DNA of 13,982 nucleotides from JAHHUH01 sp045123075 (GTDB taxonomy: Bacteria; Bacillota; Negativicutes; Acidaminococcales; Acidaminococcaceae): positions 1-13,982 of the forward strand of contig JBGVIJ010000060.1 in assembly GCA_045123075.1 (NCBI GenBank). The letters are read 5' to 3'. The translations under genes and the position numbers were made by a program. Below, piece after piece: positions 7,107-13,982 of this stretch (its first letter is position 1; every line of letters starts with the position of its first letter). The notes under the pieces were generated by a model that saw only the letters and a list, made by a program, of their open reading frames with translations, searched no databases and was not told the DNA's origin.

Positions 7107-10100
7107 TTAATTAAATCCTACCTTATATTCCAGACCAAACCAATCTTCTGCCTCATCAGACAAATCATAGCTTCTGGAATAAGTAACATTCAAACGTCTG
7201 TTAATATCGTACTGTCCAAAAATGCTCCTGTCAATACCATCAAAGCTTGTAGTATAACCAGCCATAAAGCGACTTCCTAAATATTTACTCAAGAGCAAAT
7301 TATATTGATTTCTTTCATCAGGAGTTAGTTCTTGCCTGCGATCTTTCGCACTTTCAAAACCAATACCGGAACGAACTTTACCAGTATAAATTCTAAATTG
7401 GTCTAAGCCTAAAGTTTGTTTCAAGAGCATTTCCACATCGCCTAAAACAGTCATCTGCAAGCCGGCAGTCATCAAGTTTTGCATATCTTCACTGGTTACA
7501 TCGTCACTACCTGCAGTATCACGTTGCAAAGTCAACATACGCACGATGGTATCCTTCTTCAAAGGAGGAGTACTGCTCAATTGCAAGTCCATTTCTTCCA
7601 AAGGTCCAGTTACACGCATGTAAATATCGTAACGACTAAAACGTGCTTCAGATTCTAAATTAACATTGGGTAAGAAAGAACCGGGAGTCAGCCAGTTAAT
7701 GGAAGTATTCTTCAACTTAAAAGGAGTACGCAGATAAGTAATGCTACCTTTATCTGCATTGATTCTACCTTCAATAATTGGGAACACTGTACTACCATTA
7801 ATATGCATATCGCCACTAAGCCAAATATCGTACAAATACTTATTGAACAAGTGCACCTTGTCACCAAGTTCAATTTTTAAATCCATACCATAATTACTGC
7901 TTTCATCTTCGCTCATTTCAGGAATAGTAGGCATGTTGATTAAAACATCATCAAGTTTTACTGCTCCTTTAATCAAAGGACGATGAGCTAACGGAGCAGG
8001 CAGATTACCTTGTTTACGAGACATATCACGATATTCTTGAGGAACAATCTCAATATTACTATTGATGACACCGCTAAAGATTTCAGAGGCCAGCTCAGCA
8101 TTATCAGCGACAACTTTTAAGCTATAGGGTTCGTCTGTATCTTCCAACAAAGCATAACTGCCATTGGCAACGACCTTACCTTTTCCTAAAACTGCTGATA
8201 AATCATTGAGCACTACATTTCTACCCTTGAACGCTACGTCAGCATGAATCTTATCAATTATGGTATCTACATCCGCAATTTTCACACGACCTTCCGGTAT
8301 TTCTATTTTACCGAAAACTAAAGGATTCTCCAAAGTTCCTGCCAATGTCAAATTACCATGGGTATCACCTTCGCCCCATTCAATCATTTTACTAAAGGCA
8401 GGTAACATTGCTAAACGTGCATTGGAAAAATCAAAGTCGATATCCATTTGTGCCTTGGGATTACGACGGTTAGCTTTTTCACGCAACAAATCCAAAGGAA
8501 TATCGCCGAAAGCTTTAATTCCATAAATATCTTTATTGGCAGACAGTTCTTCTAATTTGATGATATCCTCATCTATAGACAAACTAGCAACTAATTTATC
8601 CATAGTCACACCAGAAACGCTACCATTTGTGATAAGCAAAGCAGCCTTGCCAGTAGGATCAGAAAAAGTCCCTTTCAAATACATTTCCAAATCCATCTCA
8701 CCGGTAATCGGAGGAGGCTCAGTCATCGCTACACTTACAATTGCAGGATTAGCCTTAACTGCATTCAAGGACAAATCATAACGTTTTTCACGCAAATCTA
8801 TAGTGCCACCTGCATAAATAATGCCTTTATCCTTAACTTTTTCTTGTTCTTGCAACATTACATCATCAATATAAAGAATGCCTTTTAAGAGCTTACCATT
8901 TAATTGCATATGATGATAGTTAAGGTCATGAATCTTTACATCGTCTGCATCAATAGCAATATTAACGCCACTGCCCTTGCCATTGGGAGCAAATACCAAC
9001 TCACCTTGAGCAGTCCCATCAACATTATAGTCCAATTTAGCCATACGCAAGATGCCGCCTAAATTACCCCATAAGGTTTGCACTTTACCTTGCATATATT
9101 TTTCATTAATGTTCAAATTCAAATCAGCAGTAAACAAACCGTAGTTACTTTCGTCATTAACATAAGGTTGTTTAAAGCGAATATCCAGTTTATTTTTTTC
9201 TCGGCCGTTACTTTCCAAGTTACCGCTTATTTCACTTAAGCGTTCACCATTGACGAAGATTTCGTCACTATCAACTTCACCTACAAAAAGCGGATACTCT
9301 AAATTACCACTTAAATGACCATTAAGATTGATAAAACCTTGTAAATCCAAATCGCTAGCCATTATTGGCAGACGTTCCAAACTTACATTATTTGCTTCCA
9401 TTGTGAAGTCAAGATTTTGTTCTTTGGACACAGTACCGCTAAGCATAACCTCAGCAGAAAGAGCTTTAATCAAAACATCACTTAAATCAAGTTGCCCATT
9501 ATGATAATCATATCTACCTTGAACTTTATCCAAAAGAAAACCTTGAGCACTACCATCAGTAAGACATACTTGTCCTATAACTGTCGGATTGCTTACGCTA
9601 CCTTTAAAAGTCACTAAATTATCAACATTACCGGTAAGCTTGACTTCCGGTGCTGCAATTGCAATTAAAGGTTCAGCACGAACGCCAACAGTTTTTAAAG
9701 AAATATCCACTACAGGTTCAGCAGCTTGTAAATCAACACTACCATTTAAGATATGTTGACCTTGCTTCATATTAGCAATGAAGTTGTTTACAGCAAGTAC
9801 ATTATTCCTTATGCCAATATGCCCATGAGCTTCCACAAGATTTTGTTTCATAACGTCAACCTTACGCAATTGAACGCTACCGTCAAATTCAGGAGAAGCT
9901 AAAGTACCGCCAATCTCAAATCCTGTAGAGCATAAACCAGTTCCTTCTTGACCAGCAAAACTAAAGAGTGGATCAATAGGAAATTCTGCCATACGACCAA
10001 CCAAATTTAAAGAAGAATCATAACCAACAGTTCCTTTGATAACAACGCTACCATTTTCGCCAGCCAAGGCGCTAAAATGATCAATATTAAGGGTTCCATC

Positions 10101-11309
10101 GTTAAAGCTGCCATCAAATCCTAAATTATGCACTTTTAAAGTACGCCAACTTAAATCGAAAGCATCAGCTGCAGCTTGCAATTTAACATGGTCGTCTTTA
10201 ACATCTGCCAACAAAGCAATGTCACCATTAATATTAATGGAATCCTCAGGCATATTAGGAATGAGCATCTTAATATTTTTTATAGAAGCATCTGCTAAGA
10301 AAGCTTTAACATTTTCGTCATAGCCACCATTGAAAACAATAGTACCTTTACCGTAAGTAATCTTACCTTTGGCAGTAACTTCTTCCAGATCTTTCAAATT
10401 AGCTAAATCTGCTTTACCTTCAACGTCTAATTTTTGACCGTCTACATTTAAAGATAAAGGTTTTAATTCAATAACGTTATCAGCAGCACTAATAGCACCA
10501 TCAATTTGGAAATTATACCATTTGCCGTTCATAGCCATTTTGCCACGAACTGCATTCAATTTACCATCGCCATCAATTTGCACGCGCTTACCGTCATTAT
10601 TCCAACGCAAATGCAAATCTTGCACTAAGCCAGCACTATCTTGAACATTTTCCAAATATTTAGCTGCTACTGCATATTTTTCTAAATTAATAGAGGCAGT
10701 TTTCAAACTAAGAGTACCAATACCATCTTTAGTAACTAAGCCTTGCAAATTAAGCTCGTCACCTTCTGCGTTTACATTAAGATTAATCCCAAATTGCGGA
10801 TTCGCCCCGCCATTCACTTCGCCACTGACAGGCAAGCTCCATTTACCGCCGGGCATAGCTACGTGCAACAAACCATCCTTAACTTCCAACAAGCCATAAA
10901 AAGGTGTTTCAGTTGAATCGGAAGGTTTCAAGAAATGTTGCAGGTTCCATTGTTGTTTAGTATCCATGGTCAAGAAAACTTCCGGTTTAGAAAGTTCAAT
11001 GCCAGCCAAAGCTTTTTCCACACCACCCAAAGCTAACCAAGGACGAAGATGAAGCACAGTTTCAGGAAGCACTGCCACTTTATTTTGCACATTGTCTTTT
11101 ACCACGACGTTATCAATTTGTACAGAGAGACCGCCCTGCCATTTAACGTCACCAATATTCACAGTACCGTGAATATAATCCTGTGCCATAGTTTCAGCTA
11201 CAGGGATAAATTGTTTTATGTAATTAGGAGCAACACTGGTTACAAAGCTATAGTAAGCAGTTACCAATGCTACAATGATTGCGATTAAAATGTTTCTCTT
11301 GTTAAGCAT
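7107..11309 (-). CDS. tamB: TamB-like translocation/lipid-transport protein (DUF490)
   Basis: TamB is a long inner-membrane-anchored periplasmic protein of the AsmA-like, bridge-forming superfamily, linked to outer-membrane protein assembly and phospholipid transport. This one has 1400 residues. A membrane anchor is at ~6-22 (ILIAIIVALVTAYYSFV). It is followed by more than 1000 residues of repetitive beta strands with the typical 'L.G.....G' and 'V.V.G' pattern. The DUF490 domain forms the C-terminal ~300 residues, with features such as STVFPIIEGRINADKGSITY, LSSTPPLKKDTIVRML, LGLDQFRIYTGK and a final FGLEYKVGFN. The ATG at 11309 has GGAG 6 nt upstream; a TTG at 11339 lacks one. No TamA is visible; the nearest Omp85 partner is BamA, about 1.3 kb downstream. 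That arrangement (TamB with BamA) is known in lineages lacking TamA. The leader upstream holds the inverted-repeat element. Confidence 0.94.
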   Translation of the reverse strand: MLNKRNILIAIIVALVTAYYSFVTSVAPNYIKQFIPVAETMAQDYIHGTVNIGDVKWQGGLSVQIDNVVVKDNVQNKVAVLPETVLHLRPWLALGGVEKALAGIELSKPEVFLTMDTKQQWNLQHFLKPSDSTETPFYGLLEVKDGLLHVAMPGGKWSLPVSGEVNGGANPQFGINLNVNAEGDELNLQGLVTKDGIGTLSLKTASINLEKYAVAAKYLENVQDSAGLVQDLHLRWNNDGKRVQIDGDGKLNAVRGKMAMNGKWYNFQIDGAISAADNVIELKPLSLNVDGQKLDVEGKADLANLKDLEEVTAKGKITYGKGTIVFNGGYDENVKAFLADASIKNIKMLIPNMPEDSININGDIALLADVKDDHVKLQAAADAFDLSWRTLKVHNLGFDGSFNDGTLNIDHFSALAGENGSVVIKGTVGYDSSLNLVGRMAEFPIDPLFSFAGQEGTGLCSTGFEIGGTLASPEFDGSVQLRKVDVMKQNLVEAHGHIGIRNNVLAVNNFIANMKQGQHILNGSVDLQAAEPVVDISLKTVGVRAEPLIAIAAPEVKLTGNVDNLVTFKGSVSNPTVIGQVCLTDGSAQGFLLDKVQGRYDYHNGQLDLSDVLIKALSAEVMLSGTVSKEQNLDFTMEANNVSLERLPIMASDLDLQGFINLNGHLSGNLEYPLFVGEVDSDEIFVNGERLSEISGNLESNGREKNKLDIRFKQPYVNDESNYGLFTADLNLNINEKYMQGKVQTLWGNLGGILRMAKLDYNVDGTAQGELVFAPNGKGSGVNIAIDADDVKIHDLNYHHMQLNGKLLKGILYIDDVMLQEQEKVKDKGIIYAGGTIDLREKRYDLSLNAVKANPAIVSVAMTEPPPITGEMDLEMYLKGTFSDPTGKAALLITNGSVSGVTMDKLVASLSIDEDIIKLEELSANKDIYGIKAFGDIPLDLLREKANRRNPKAQMDIDFDFSNARLAMLPAFSKMIEWGEGDTHGNLTLAGTLENPLVFGKIEIPEGRVKIADVDTIIDKIHADVAFKGRNVVLNDLSAVLGKGKVVANGSYALLEDTDEPYSLKVVADNAELASEIFSGVINSNIEIVPQEYRDMSRKQGNLPAPLAHRPLIKGAVKLDDVLINMPTIPEMSEDESSNYGMDLKIELGDKVHLFNKYLYDIWLSGDMHINGSTVFPIIEGRINADKGSITYLRTPFKLKNTSINWLTPGSFLPNVNLESEARFSRYDIYMRVTGPLEEMDLQLSSTPPLKKDTIVRMLTLQRDTAGSDDVTSEDMQNLMTAGLQMTVLGDVEMLLKQTLGLDQFRIYTGKVRSGIGFESAKDRRQELTPDERNQYNLLLSKYLGSRFMAGYTTSFDGIDRSIFGQYDINRRLNVTYSRSYDLSDEAEDWFGLEYKVGFN

Positions 11310-11426
11310 AACGTGCTCCAATCTAAAACTATAAATCAAATAAAAATACCTAGACTTTTATTCTTTCGACACGGCACAGACACTTCCTTTTTTTAACGGT
11401 GAAGTTTCGGTAAATTTTTCATAAAC

Positions 11427-11532
11427 ATAACAAATATAGCTATTCTACAACACGAAAAAATTGACGCTCCTTGGGAGATAAAATATCGTCACTATTTTTT
11501 CTAATCGTTGGCAGAATAGCTATATTTGTTAT
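11427..11532. repeat. 106-bp element bounded by perfect 20-bp inverted repeats
   Basis: The left arm 11427-11446 (ATAACAAATATAGCTATTCT) is the exact reverse complement of the right arm 11513-11532, separated by 66 bp. Each arm also contains the palindrome ATAGCTAT (11436-11443 and 11516-11523), exactly 80 bp apart. The right arm abuts the TAA of the acyltransferase gene and the left arm lies 117 bp before the tamB ATG. I see no clear target-site duplication at the outer ends. It could be a small MITE-like or REP-like element, a pair of operators, a long RNA hairpin, or an invertible segment. Which of these is right cannot be told from one copy. Confidence 0.85.
11455..11491 (-). terminator. 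Candidate terminator of the MATE/acyltransferase operon
   Basis: On the minus strand, TGACG pairs with CGTCA, and CTCC pairs with GGAG around a CAA loop. A 9-nt bulge sits on the 5' side and the 3' side is continuous. The stem is followed by A and then six T's (11455-11460). It lies 42 nt after the acyltransferase stop codon, inside the 20-bp inverted repeat. The stem is bulged, so termination may be incomplete or conditional. If it works, tamB needs its own promoter in the 140 bp downstream, where I found no strong one. Confidence 0.5.
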
Positions 11533-12273
11533 TTATGGAGTTCTACCGAATATTACGTAACACAGACCCATTAAAACAGGTTGGTGCAGAATATAGATTT
11601 CGAGAGAGTGAGTTCCCGGCCAAGTAAAAACTTTGTAGTTCCCACCAATTAAAAGATACGTAAGGTTGCGTGAGCGCATCCATGTAAAAAGGTACATTCC
11701 AAACCAGAATAAGAATATATGTGGTAAAAGCGGAACATAGTCCGAAGAATAGAAGTTGTTGCTATGAAATCCAAAGATAGCAAAGCAATCTTGATACAAC
11801 CATTCAGGATAGGAAAAGAGTTTGCTGCCACAGAAGAACGCTCCGCCCGAAGTAATATCCTTTGTAAGTACATAACATACTACGCTCGCCAATATACCAC
11901 AAATTGCAGGCACACGTTGCAAAAAACTTTTCAGAATCAGAGTCAACCACATAGCACTACCAAAAAAGGTCAGTATGCCGTAATAAATTGCTTCACTCGG
12001 TGCAAAGCAGGCTGTTACTAAAGTAATGACCAAACCTAAAATTTGTAGTTGCAAGCCACGTTTGAAAGTATTGCGACCTAAAGCAAAGACCATTCCTGAA
12101 ACCAAGACAAATAAACCACAACCGTTACGCTGCCAAAGCTGTATCCAAGTTTGATAAGGCCAATCAGGATTCAGCCCGTAAACCACGTACACATCATATA
12201 AAAAGTGAAAAATAATAACGTGGTAAATGGCAAAGCCACGCAAAGCATCTAGTAAATGATAGCGTTCTTTCAT
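11533..12273 (-). CDS. DUF1624 / HGSNAT-like membrane acyltransferase
   Basis: This 246-residue protein resembles the bacterial family related to heparan-alpha-glucosaminide N-acetyltransferase. Members are thought to move acetyl groups across the cytoplasmic membrane onto sugars, but the bacterial substrates are mostly unknown. The N-terminus RYHLLDALRGFAIYHVII then FHFLYDV is the family hallmark (Arg-x-x-x-hydrophobic-Asp-x-x-Arg-Gly, followed by the HF.YD motif). About seven membrane spans are visible, and the C-terminus has HSLEIYILHQPVLMG, also typical of acyltransferase-3-like families. A GGAAGGGG site precedes the ATG. The gene starts 32 bp after the MATE gene, suggesting one operon. 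It has several Cys residues and a hydrophilic loop near 135-170. The substrate is not predictable from context. Confidence 0.8.
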   Translation of the reverse strand: MKERYHLLDALRGFAIYHVIIFHFLYDVYVVYGLNPDWPYQTWIQLWQRNGCGLFVLVSGMVFALGRNTFKRGLQLQILGLVITLVTACFAPSEAIYYGILTFFGSAMWLTLILKSFLQRVPAICGILASVVCYVLTKDITSGGAFFCGSKLFSYPEWLYQDCFAIFGFHSNNFYSSDYVPLLPHIFLFWFGMYLFTWMRSRNLTYLLIGGNYKVFTWPGTHSLEIYILHQPVLMGLCYVIFGRTP

Positions 12274-12305
12274 GGCTTATCCCCTTCCCACGTTAATCAA
12301 TAAAC

Positions 12306-13667
12306 TCAATTAAAAGTTCCCATTTTTATTTTACGTTGTAACCATAACAGGCGACAACTTAAAACCAATCCACAAGCACCTATGCCTAAAATTAAACTTT
12401 GCCAATAAGAATATGGTCCATTGCCACAAACAAAGTCTAAATACAAACCTAAGGGGAAAGCAATGCCCCAAAAAGCAATTACTCCCGCCCAGAAGGTAGC
12501 ATTCACGTCCTTATAACCGCGTAAAATTCCTTGCAAGGGCGCCGCCACAGCATCAAAAAATTGCCACAGCACAGCATAGAAAATAAACTGTTCTATAATT
12601 TTAATAACCTGCGGATTACTGCTATAAATTTTTGCAATCTGCTCGCTCAATAAATATTCTAAGCCTACATAACCAAAGGTACAGAGCAAACTCAATTGCA
12701 AGCAAATGATGATGTAATCTTTCGCTATGGCAAAACGCTTCGCCCCAACTTCAACACCAATAATAATTGTAGAAGCCAAGGAGAACCCCAACGGTACCAT
12801 ATAAACTACAGAAGAGAAGTTCAAAGCCGCTTGATGAGCCGCAATAACTTCCGTTCCAAAACGTGCAACAAAGAAAGCAACTACAGCAAAAATACTGGTT
12901 TCAACAAAAATTGATACTCCCATAGGTATACCAATTTTTAAATACTCTTTAAAAATATCTTTCTGAATCTTTACCTTACCAAAAATATGATATTGCTCAA
13001 AAGCTTTTAATTTTACGATAAGACATACAAAAAGCGAAAGTAAAATCCAAAAGGTACATCCCGTCGCTAAACCTGCACCTATACCACCTAAACGAGGCAA
13101 ACCACACTTGCCAAAAATCATTACATAATTTAAGCAAGCGTTAATAGGTAAGGCAAGCAAGTAAATTTTCATACTTAGGTGCGTGTAACCTAAAGTATCT
13201 ACCAAGCAACGTAAAGGAGTTATCATAAAGAAAGGCAGTACTCCTAGCCCAATTCCTGCTAGATACCAAGAAGCAATATGTCTAACTTCAGGTTCTATAC
13301 CCATAATATCCATAGCTTTGGGTGCAAAAAAGATACCGCAAAGCAAAACCAAGATTGCAAAAGTACAACCCAATAACAACCCGTGGCGTACCATTACTTT
13401 AATTTTATCTTTTTCACCGGCACCAAGTAGATGTGCCACTAAAGGCATACCTGCCATTAAAATTCCGTTAATTCCGGTATGGAGCGGCATCCATAAATTA
13501 CCGCCAATAGCAGCACCTGCCAAATCCACATCTCCCGCCTGTCCCGACATACTAGCATCAAAAAAATTCATGCCAATAATCGCAACTTGCGTACAAATGA
13601 TGGGTAGCATAATGCTCAAAAGACGATTAATTTTTTCTCGTTGCTCTTTTTGAAAAACTTTCAACAT
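12306..13667 (-). CDS. MATE-family multidrug/cation antiporter
   Basis: This 453-residue integral membrane protein has the normal MATE length and about 12 predicted spans arranged as two related halves. These pumps export drugs or metabolites in exchange for Na+ or H+. Family features include the N-terminal FFDASMSGQAGDVDLAGAA stretch and GINGILMAGMPLVAHLLGAG (~residues 65-85). The second half has the matching motif VAFFVARFGTEVIAAHQAAL followed by a hydrophobic span. It ends in a basic tail (WLQRKIKMGTFN). The start ATG has an AGGA site about 8 nt upstream and lies 15 bp after the ABC-F stop. The neighbours (ABC-F ATPase, acyltransferase) do not point to a particular substrate. Confidence 0.93.
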   Translation of the reverse strand: MLKVFQKEQREKINRLLSIMLPIICTQVAIIGMNFFDASMSGQAGDVDLAGAAIGGNLWMPLHTGINGILMAGMPLVAHLLGAGEKDKIKVMVRHGLLLGCTFAILVLLCGIFFAPKAMDIMGIEPEVRHIASWYLAGIGLGVLPFFMITPLRCLVDTLGYTHLSMKIYLLALPINACLNYVMIFGKCGLPRLGGIGAGLATGCTFWILLSLFVCLIVKLKAFEQYHIFGKVKIQKDIFKEYLKIGIPMGVSIFVETSIFAVVAFFVARFGTEVIAAHQAALNFSSVVYMVPLGFSLASTIIIGVEVGAKRFAIAKDYIIICLQLSLLCTFGYVGLEYLLSEQIAKIYSSNPQVIKIIEQFIFYAVLWQFFDAVAAPLQGILRGYKDVNATFWAGVIAFWGIAFPLGLYLDFVCGNGPYSYWQSLILGIGACGLVLSCRLLWLQRKIKMGTFN

Positions 13668-13682
13668 CTCAATCTTCCTAAA

Positions 13683-13982
13683 TTATTCTTCCTGCTCGGC
13701 AAGTTCTGACAAGTACGCCCATCTATCTACCAATAGGTCAAGACGTGCTTGCGCTTCCTCTTGTTTTTTAGTAAGCTCGTTTAATTTTACAAAGTCACTA
13801 CCACAAGCATTAATCTCTAAGCCAAACATTTTTATTTCAGCTTCGGTACGAGCAATTTCTTGGTCAATGTTTTGTAATTCCAAACGCTCGCTATAAGTCA
13901 TCTTCTTTTTGTTAACGGGTTTAGGCTCTTCCTTCACTACAGGTTTATTTGCCTTCGCCACTGCAACTTGTTCTTCTTGCAC
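13683..13982 (-). CDS. ABC-F ATPase (Uup-like), C-terminal fragment
   Basis: Only the last 99 residues are in the window; the reading frame is open to the right edge. The visible part has a Lys/Pro/Val-rich linker (KPVVKEEPKPVNKKK) followed by KMTYSERLELQNIDQEI and an antiparallel coiled coil ending WAYLSELAEQEE. This matches the C-terminal DNA-binding/coiled-coil domain of Uup-type ABC-F proteins, cytoplasmic ATPases acting on ribosomes or nucleic acid. The ATPase domains, which would confirm this, lie beyond the window. The valine codon GTG at the edge is not evidence of a start. The next gene (MATE) begins 15 bp downstream. Confidence 0.85.
   Translation of the reverse strand: MQEEQVAVAKANKPVVKEEPKPVNKKKMTYSERLELQNIDQEIARTEAEIKMFGLEINACGSDFVKLNELTKKQEEAQARLDLLVDRWAYLSELAEQEE

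Noticed and set aside
8260..8781. Two plus-strand open frames within tamB
   Set aside because: Both are shadows of the tamB codons on the opposite strand, with low-complexity Ser/Ile/Lys composition and no start signals.
11391..11432. Mini open frame of 11 codons in the tamB leader (minus strand, begins ATGTTTATGAAA)
   Set aside because: There is no ribosome binding site in front, and it overlaps the inverted-repeat arm; nothing supports its translation as a leader peptide.
11427..11532. CRISPR or IS remnant at the inverted repeat
   Set aside because: There is only one pair of inverted arms, no direct-repeat array, no transposase coding sequence in the 66-bp centre and no visible target duplication.

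Overview
This window looks like part of the envelope-biogenesis locus of a diderm Firmicute (class Negativicutes, the Veillonella/Acidaminococcus/Phascolarctobacterium group). The DNA is AT-rich and all recognisable genes lie on the minus strand. Typical Gram-negative outer-membrane genes (tamB, bamA, Skp/OmpH genes, lpxD) occur together with Firmicute-style strong GGAGG ribosome binding sites. Class-level placement is fairly secure from this combination. Family or genus (perhaps Acidaminococcaceae) is a guess.

Reading in the direction of transcription, from high to low coordinates, there are two blocks. The first (13982 to 11533) is a small operon. It holds the C-terminal end of an ABC-F ATPase, a MATE-family efflux pump, and a DUF1624/HGSNAT-like membrane acyltransferase. 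It ends at an unusual 106-bp element: a perfect 20-bp inverted repeat around a 66-bp centre that holds a terminator-like hairpin.

The second block (11309 to 1, running off the window) is the envelope block. Its order is tamB, a sigma-70-family factor, a single-pass membrane protein of unknown function, bamA, an unknown secreted protein with POTRA-like repeats and a short C-terminal beta domain, a periplasmic Skp/OmpH chaperone, a coiled-coil lipoprotein, an OmpH-like lipoprotein, and lpxD. Most intergenic gaps are 15 to 50 bp, so co-transcription is likely. Two internal promoters are visible or plausible: a near-consensus sigma-A promoter before the first ompH gene, and a weaker one between the sigma factor gene and the membrane protein gene.

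Functionally the envelope block joins the BAM barrel-assembly protein, its likely partner TamB, three periplasmic chaperone-like proteins (two probably lipid-anchored), and the start of lipid A synthesis. The parts least explained by known biology are the sigma factor plus membrane protein pair inside the BAM/TAM cluster, the POTRA-like protein next to bamA, and the inverted-repeat element upstream of tamB.
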